A stretch of 64,000 bases of DNA from Trichobilharzia szidati (lineage: Eukaryota; Platyhelminthes; Trematoda; Strigeidida; Schistosomatidae). The DNA lies in contig OX235277.1 in NCBI GenBank assembly GCA_944472155.2, positions 19,354,804 to 19,418,803 on the forward strand, given 5' to 3'. The notes under the pieces were generated by a model, which saw only the letters and a list, made by a program, of their open reading frames with translations, was not told the DNA's origin and did not search any database. Position 1 is the stretch's first letter. The number at the start of each line of letters is the position of its first letter. The position numbers were made by a program, and so were the translations under genes. Below are positions 58,892-64,000 of the stretch, piece after piece.

Positions 58892-60517
58892 TCACTCTAG
58901 CTCATCAAAATTCTTAGGACTCATTGATGCTATGGCACTCTTTAATGTTCGTACAAAATTTTCTGCCAATGCATGAGACTGAGGATGACGTGGTGCTGTG
59001 TACAGATGATGACAACCTATATGTTTAAGCCATTCATTTAAGTTCTTCTCAGTGAAATGAGTACCACTATCAGTAACTAAGACATCTGGAATTCCTTCTC
59101 GACTAAAAATCTTTCTCAACGCTCTGCGAGTGAATTTTGCATTAGGAGTGTCTGTAATTATGACTTTTGGCCATCTAGAATAAGAATCCACAATAATTAA
59201 AGCATAGTATGAATTTAAGAATGGACCACAGTAATCTGCATGAATACGCTGCCAAACCTCACAAGACGTAGGCCACGGTTTCCACGACGACTTCCCATAG
59301 GACATTTTATGCAAACAGCTGGAACAACTCTTCGATCTTTTGTTAATGTCAGCATCATTTTCCGGCCACCAGGATGTTAGGCGTGCTAATGATTTCATAT
59401 TATCAGCTCCCAGATGAGCAGGATGAAGATCATCGAAAATCGCAGAGCTTAATGTCGGAGGAATAATAATTCTGACATTCAGACATAGAAATCCTTCAGG
59501 ATGGAATGAAATCTCATCTCTTCGCTTATAAAAGTCCGGAAATCTTCGCTTACACTGAATATTCCAACCTCTTTTTGTTGCATTTATAATGCATCCGTAA
59601 TATTTACGAGTATCATTTATAAGTCGAACTGTATCCACAAGTAACGGCTGGACTAACAGACAATCATTGTTATTAGCAGAATTTTCAAATAATGAATAAC
59701 GAGATAAGAAGTCTGCATGAGGTATATCCTTAGCCGATCTGTGTTCAATAGTGTAATCATATGCACTTAGTTCTAAACTCCATCTCTGAACCATAGCAGC
59801 AGATGATCTATTCAAAGATTTTTCAGGATTGTAAATGAATTTCAAAGCCTGATAATCAGCAACTATGTGAAACTTAGTACCAAAGAGATACTTGTGCAAG
59901 CGTCTTACTGCCCATACAACTGCTAGAGCCTCTTTCTGGGTTTGTGAGTACCCTTGTTCACTCTTACTTAGACGTCTTGAAATACAAATAACAGGTTGTC
60001 CATTTTGCTCAAGTACTACAGCTATACCCGTAGGAGTAGCATCTGTAGTGAGAACGGACTTATCTTCCGATGAAAAAGGTCTTAAGAAAACTTGTTTATT
60101 AAGAAACTCCAAAGTTTTTCGCAAGATTCCTTCATGTTGTTGTTCACACTTTAATTGTTTACTGGAGACAATATCAAAAAGTGGAGATAACAGTTCAGTG
60201 AAATTGGGAATGAATCTGGAGTAAAACTGAAGAGTACCAATCCATGATCTCAACGATGACATATTATTAGGTGACAGTGCTTGAATTAGAGGTGCCAAAC
60301 GACTAGCATCAGGTCTCAAACCCTCAGAGTCTACTGTGTATCCCAAGCATGATAGGGACGACAAAGTAAAATGACATTTAGATGGATTAATAAGAACATT
60401 TTTCTCACAGAAACGCCTGAACAGTAATAAAAGACGTTCATTATGGAATTCGATGTTCGAACCATGAACTATAATGTCATCTTGGTAAGACTCAACACCA
60501 TCTAATCCGTCTATCAT
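58892..60517 (-). pseudogene. Gypsy RT palm end, RNase H and integrase (copy C), 541 codons
   Basis: The best preserved coding stretch in the window. YQDD lies at residues 11-14. RNase H acidic positions are D159 (TTDA), E196 (KEAL), D221 (VADYQAL) and D269 (HADFLSR). The integrase zinc finger has H365, H368, C398 and C401. The catalytic triad is D428 (IHADYCGPF), D483 (VTDSGTHF) and E519 (ALAENF), with exactly 35 residues between the last two, the DD35E arrangement. The frame is entered from a one-base insertion near 60535 and ends at a TGA after NFDELE, where copy B has Arg. It cannot be translated alone, hence pseudogene. Confidence 0.9.
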
Positions 60518-61205
60518 CTGATTGATTACTTTTTGAGAAAATTGCTGGAGAAACCTTTAAATCAAAAGGTAAGAACTTATACTTGAACAATCCAAATGGA
60601 TTATTAATGGCTGTTAATGCACTAGACGCTTCGTCAAGAGGAATTTGCAAATGAGCATCTTTTAGATCTATTTTGGAAAAGTATTTTGAGCCATGTAGCT
60701 TGTAGAGAATGTCTTCCCTTTCTAGCGTAGTGCAACTTTGCTGTAATAGACGACTATTGAGTGTAAGACGGTAGTCACCACAAATTGTCGGTGTTTTCCC
60801 GTCAGCCTTTAGTGGCGCCACGATGAGAGTGGTACAATTCGAAGATTCAACTGGCATAAGCATGTCCTGCTCAATCAACTTGTCTAACTCTTTCTTAACT
60901 GCATCTCGCAAACCATATTGAATTAATCGGCGCTTTAGGAAGATAGGATCACCCTCTATTTCAAGATGGATGAGCTGAATCTTCATGCCACCTACACTCT
61001 GTGAACATTGAAAAACTAATTCTCTGAACAAAGATTCATCCAGCAACTCAGTACAAAGTGAGATTTCGACATTTAGCAATCCAAGGGCTCTCAATCTCAA
61101 TAAAGATGGACCATAATCACTAACAAGAAAGTGGATATTCACAAAATTGCCACTGTCTGACTTGAAACAAATGTTAGTTGCACCAATAAGAGGTAGTTTA
61201 TGACC
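60492..61205 (-). pseudogene. Gypsy reverse transcriptase N-terminal part (copy C)
   Basis: The frame 61142-60492 (216 codons) has TLIVAPLKADGKTPTICGD, motif A YFSKIDLKDAHLQIPL and FGLFKYKFLPFDLKVSPAIF. An extra base (TTTGAGAAAATTG here, TTTGAAAAATTG in copy B) then shifts the frame just before the YQDD region. The TAA between protease and RT is shared with copy B. Confidence 0.85.
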
Positions 61206-61605
61206 CGTTTTGCCTGTAATTTAACTAGTAGTAGGGTTTACCTGGGCATACTGAAAAAGCGTTGGTAAATCTTTCTTAGAAATTATAGATTCAGTGCTCC
61301 TAGTATCAACTATAAAACAGTGGGACTTGCCTGAACTTGTAGTGAAGGTTCTCATTAGATGAGATTGAGTATTGTGAAAAGTTGAAAGAGAAATTGACTT
61401 CATTTTATCAGACAGTTCGGGGGAATCATGAGTAGCATAAGTATATGAACTTCTGCAAACAGACTTGATGTGCCCAATTTTACCACATTTATGGCACTTA
61501 GCACCCCGAAAATGGCAAGTGCTTCGAAGATGAATTTTTTCCACAGGAAAAACACGGTTTATTGTTTTTGCTTTCTCTTTGCATTCCGTTACATGTGGAC
61601 GACAG
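61206..61605 (-). pseudogene. Gypsy zinc knuckle and protease (copy C), 5'-truncated
   Basis: The frame 61544-61221 has CHKCGKIGHIKSVC and HCFIVDTRSTESIISKKD. The protease signature DTG is changed to DTR, which would remove an invariant Gly of the active-site loop. The sequence ends at 61605 within gag, where copy D joins. Confidence 0.8.
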
Positions 61606-62163
61606 AAAAATGAAGGTAAAACCGGAGAATGACAAGATGGAAGAATGCGAAAAAATACGTCACAATACTATATAAAAATAGTACATCAGAGGCAATTCAA
61701 AGAAACCTCAAAAATGTCGTTATGCGGACAATGTTTTAACCGACAAATCCAATCAAAAATGAAATAAATCAACTTAAAGATTCCATAAAAATGATGGATA
61801 AAAACAATTTGAATTACAAAATATCTTGTACTGACTGTCCGACTAAATATGTAGGACAAACGTCCAGATCAATCAAAATAAGAGTGAATGAACATAAATG
61901 CCTAACCAAAGTTCAACCAACAGGAACACAAGCCTAGAAGAATCTTGAAAAAAATTCATCGATAGCTGCACATGCATAGGAGAAAAACCACAATATCTAT
62001 TGGAACAATGTGTGTATTCTTAAAAACTGACATGAACAAATGGAAAGAAAGACTTATAACAGAGTCGATATTCATTAAAGTCACACCGGATACAAGTAAC
62101 AAGTTTGACTCAGTACAACTATCAACAACTTGGAATATAATTCTGAATACAAAACATGAATGA
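61606..62163 (+). pseudogene. Penelope-like GIY-YIG fragment (copy D)
   Basis: Starts without the upstream linker. The core is YKISCTDCPTKYVGQTSR, with the same stops and the same C-terminal frame as copy C. It is closer to copy C than to copy B. Confidence 0.75.
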
Positions 62164-62652
62164 GCAAAATAAAAATAATGAAATCTACATATGAATACAA
62201 ATCATAAATGTGTGAACAAAACAATTCCAACAGTGGTGTGAACACGGGCAGTAATTTTGCTCGAAATACTACAAATAACAAAACTTATCATTGTGTGTAG
62301 ACTATTGAAAGAATCCACAATGCTCAAACGTTTTACTGATATTGTTTCATACTACTTGCAGCGTTGTAAGCAGTTAAAAAATAATGGATGACTTTTGGAT
62401 AAAGCAATGAGAAGACGTAATTTATATGTCTGAATCGTGTAATGTATGTGCGCAACACATTTCGAACAATCTGATCCGCCACACACGGACTTGTCATAGG
62501 AATATATATGAAATTAATAAAGAGGTAAGACGTGAGAAAATAGACTACTTAGGTCAAGTTAAAAGGACATATTCAAGGTCAAAATAACAATGAAGACCAC
62601 TAAACCAAATAGCAGAGTTAATAGTACATTTGTTATAGCATCAAAATAAAAT

Positions 62653-63030
62653 TCACCAAGGAAGGTTTAATGTGATGACGGATTGATTTTAACGCATAAA
62701 GGTGGTTTTAAACTTTCTAATTGCCAGGGCTTCCACAAACTTTAGGATACACCCTCCCCCAAACACGTTTTATCGATAGGTGTAAAAGATCTCTTAACGT
62801 CAATTTTATATCCTATCTCTATAATATGTTCCGCAATAGAAGAGCTAGGTCTCCTGTTCTCACCGTTAATAGGTTCTAAAGACTTTTGAAACTTATCTAT
62901 AAGTTTGAGTTTTGAATGAATGATTTTTCGTCATTTACTAATTTCCTGTCTATTCTGATGTTAATTTCAGTTACACTTATACATATTGCGCAGTTTATCA
63001 TTCTGTTTAATATTCTGTTATCATACACAC
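62653..63030 (-). pseudogene. second Penelope-like fragment (copy D)
   Basis: Equivalent to 34243-34640. A T is missing in the GAGTTTTGAATG run near 62908, which breaks the frame that is open in copies B and C. Confidence 0.6.
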
Positions 63031-63271
63031 CAGATCAAGAATGTAAAAGTAAGTATCTGAGGAAATTAACGGCAGACTGATCAGTAAATTCATGAATCAT
63101 CCAGTTTGTACTGCACAAGCTGTTGAGATCTCGAATCCACGCATCGATATAACAGATGTGTTATTTGCTCTGTCACTTTGAGGTCACTCAGACAGGCGCT
63201 TCATTTCAAAATATGTAAATCTCATCATATATGTGATTCTTGTCATTTTAGGAAATGAATTACAAGTGATA

Positions 63272-63912
63272 AATTTGAACCAACTCTTTCTCCAACTTAG
63301 GAACATTGATTCCAGCAATTAGATGATCACGTAGTTGAGTATGCGGCTGATTTCCAGAATTGCACTTTGGAGATTGTATCTGAAGTTGAACAATAAGGTC
63401 TCTTTTCTTCTGGTTGGAAGCAAGGACAAGTTTGTTGAACTGAGCCCTCTCTCAAGTTTCGAAAGTTGTGATGTGGAAGTGATTTGTTAGAAGTTCACGG
63501 AGTTTATCATAAGACAGAGAAGTTGGTTTATGTGGAAATAACAGAGTTTTCACTAGGCTGTACGCATCTAGTCCAATAGCAGTAACAAAATGAGCTGGAA
63601 TTTTGTCATCGCGAACATTCTTCGACATGCACCATGCGTTGAAACATTCAAGATAATCAGAGATTTCCCGCAGCGAACCATTCATAGGAAACTTTCCAAG
63701 ATTATTTGATTCCATAGCGACGCCAAAATGTGATAATTATTTGTAATAGTGGTTTTTATATTTCGCCATGACCGAATTACAGGAATTCAACCGAAACACA
63801 GAGGGGGATGAATTTAGGAATTTGTATTTGGCGGAATTATATTCAAATCATATAATAAATATATTGACAAACAACAGTAAGTATTTAAACAATACAGAGA
63901 TAGAAATTGTCA
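63272..63912 (-). mobile_element. Gypsy LTR plus truncated 5' gag (copy D)
   Basis: Same extent as the pieces at 34862 and 57806. TGACAA starts at 63912. The gag frame 63715-63452 starts with ATG and ends at the shared TGA. Here it is followed directly by the outside flank, so this locus carries one gag-LTR unit where copy B carries two with a coding region between. Confidence 0.75.
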
Positions 63913-64000
63913 GTCGCCACAATACTGTCATCTACTCTTTGGATAGAGATTAACCACGGTGAGTAGGAATGTAGGCTTGTATAATTTTCATTCATTCTTA

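Larger units (their letters stand above)
55139..61605. repeat. segmental duplication, copy C of 32221-38660
   Basis: Follows 32221 onward with few differences through the SINE, both PLE fragments, the gag-LTR piece and the Gypsy coding region. It then stops abruptly at GACGACAG (61605) inside gag. The next base begins copy D in the PLE region. Gene-free stretches inside it (55139-55775, 56697-57185, 57561-57805) match their copy B counterparts and hold nothing further. Confidence 0.9.
61606..64000. repeat. segmental duplication, copy D, running off the window
   Basis: Begins at AAAAATGAAGGT, matching 33217 in copy B and the PLE region of copy C. It continues through both PLE fragments and the gag-LTR piece to 63912. 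It then has the flank found after 39446 (CCACAATACTGTCATCTACT), with no Gypsy protease, RT, RNase H or integrase in between. The spacer 62164-62652 matches copies B and C and contains nothing else. Confidence 0.9.

Overview
The window is AT-rich, repeat-dominated eukaryotic DNA with no recognisable intact host gene. Its repeat families are RTE-type LINEs, a tRNA-derived SINE ending like the RTE, Penelope-like elements (PLEs) with GIY-YIG domains, and a Ty3/Gypsy element of Mag/K02A2.6-like organisation. Together with a decayed hammerhead-like motif, they suggest a trematode, most likely a schistosomatid. That is an inference from remembered family resemblance; no search was run.

Layout. 1-24 kb is old sequence: a diverged 0.95-kb tandem duplication (1508-3224), scattered SINEs, decayed LINE fragments (8.3, 14.4, 16.3, 19.5-20.2 and 24.2 kb), a PLE remnant split by a young SINE (9.05-10.15 kb), and a Gypsy scrap at 22.3 kb. 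25.0-32.3 kb holds two copies of a ~1.7-kb segment. The second copy carries an RTE insertion (28064-31025) with a 14-bp target-site duplication, and the first keeps the matching empty site. 32.3-39.5 kb is a composite of SINE, two tail-to-tail PLE fragments, a gag-LTR fragment and a Gypsy element on the minus strand. Parts of it recur after the assembly gap at 55.1-61.6 kb (copy C) and 61.6-64.0 kb (copy D). 42.2-44.7 kb is bounded by 21-bp inverted repeats. 46.0-54.6 kb is a GT-rich ~61-bp minisatellite with higher-order structure, interrupted twice, 5.29 kb apart, by the same 2.5-kb LINE piece. 54640-55138 is Ns.

How the parts relate. Every element seen is broken. The Gypsy copies share in-frame stops, so they multiplied by segmental duplication after dying. 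The SINE resembles the RTE 5' leader as well as its 3' end, which suggests the RTE machinery mobilised it. The best-supported findings are the filled/empty RTE site pair, the SINE nested in the PLE, the LINE-bearing minisatellite unit, and the RTE-like composition of the SINE. Coordinates of degraded repeats are approximate.
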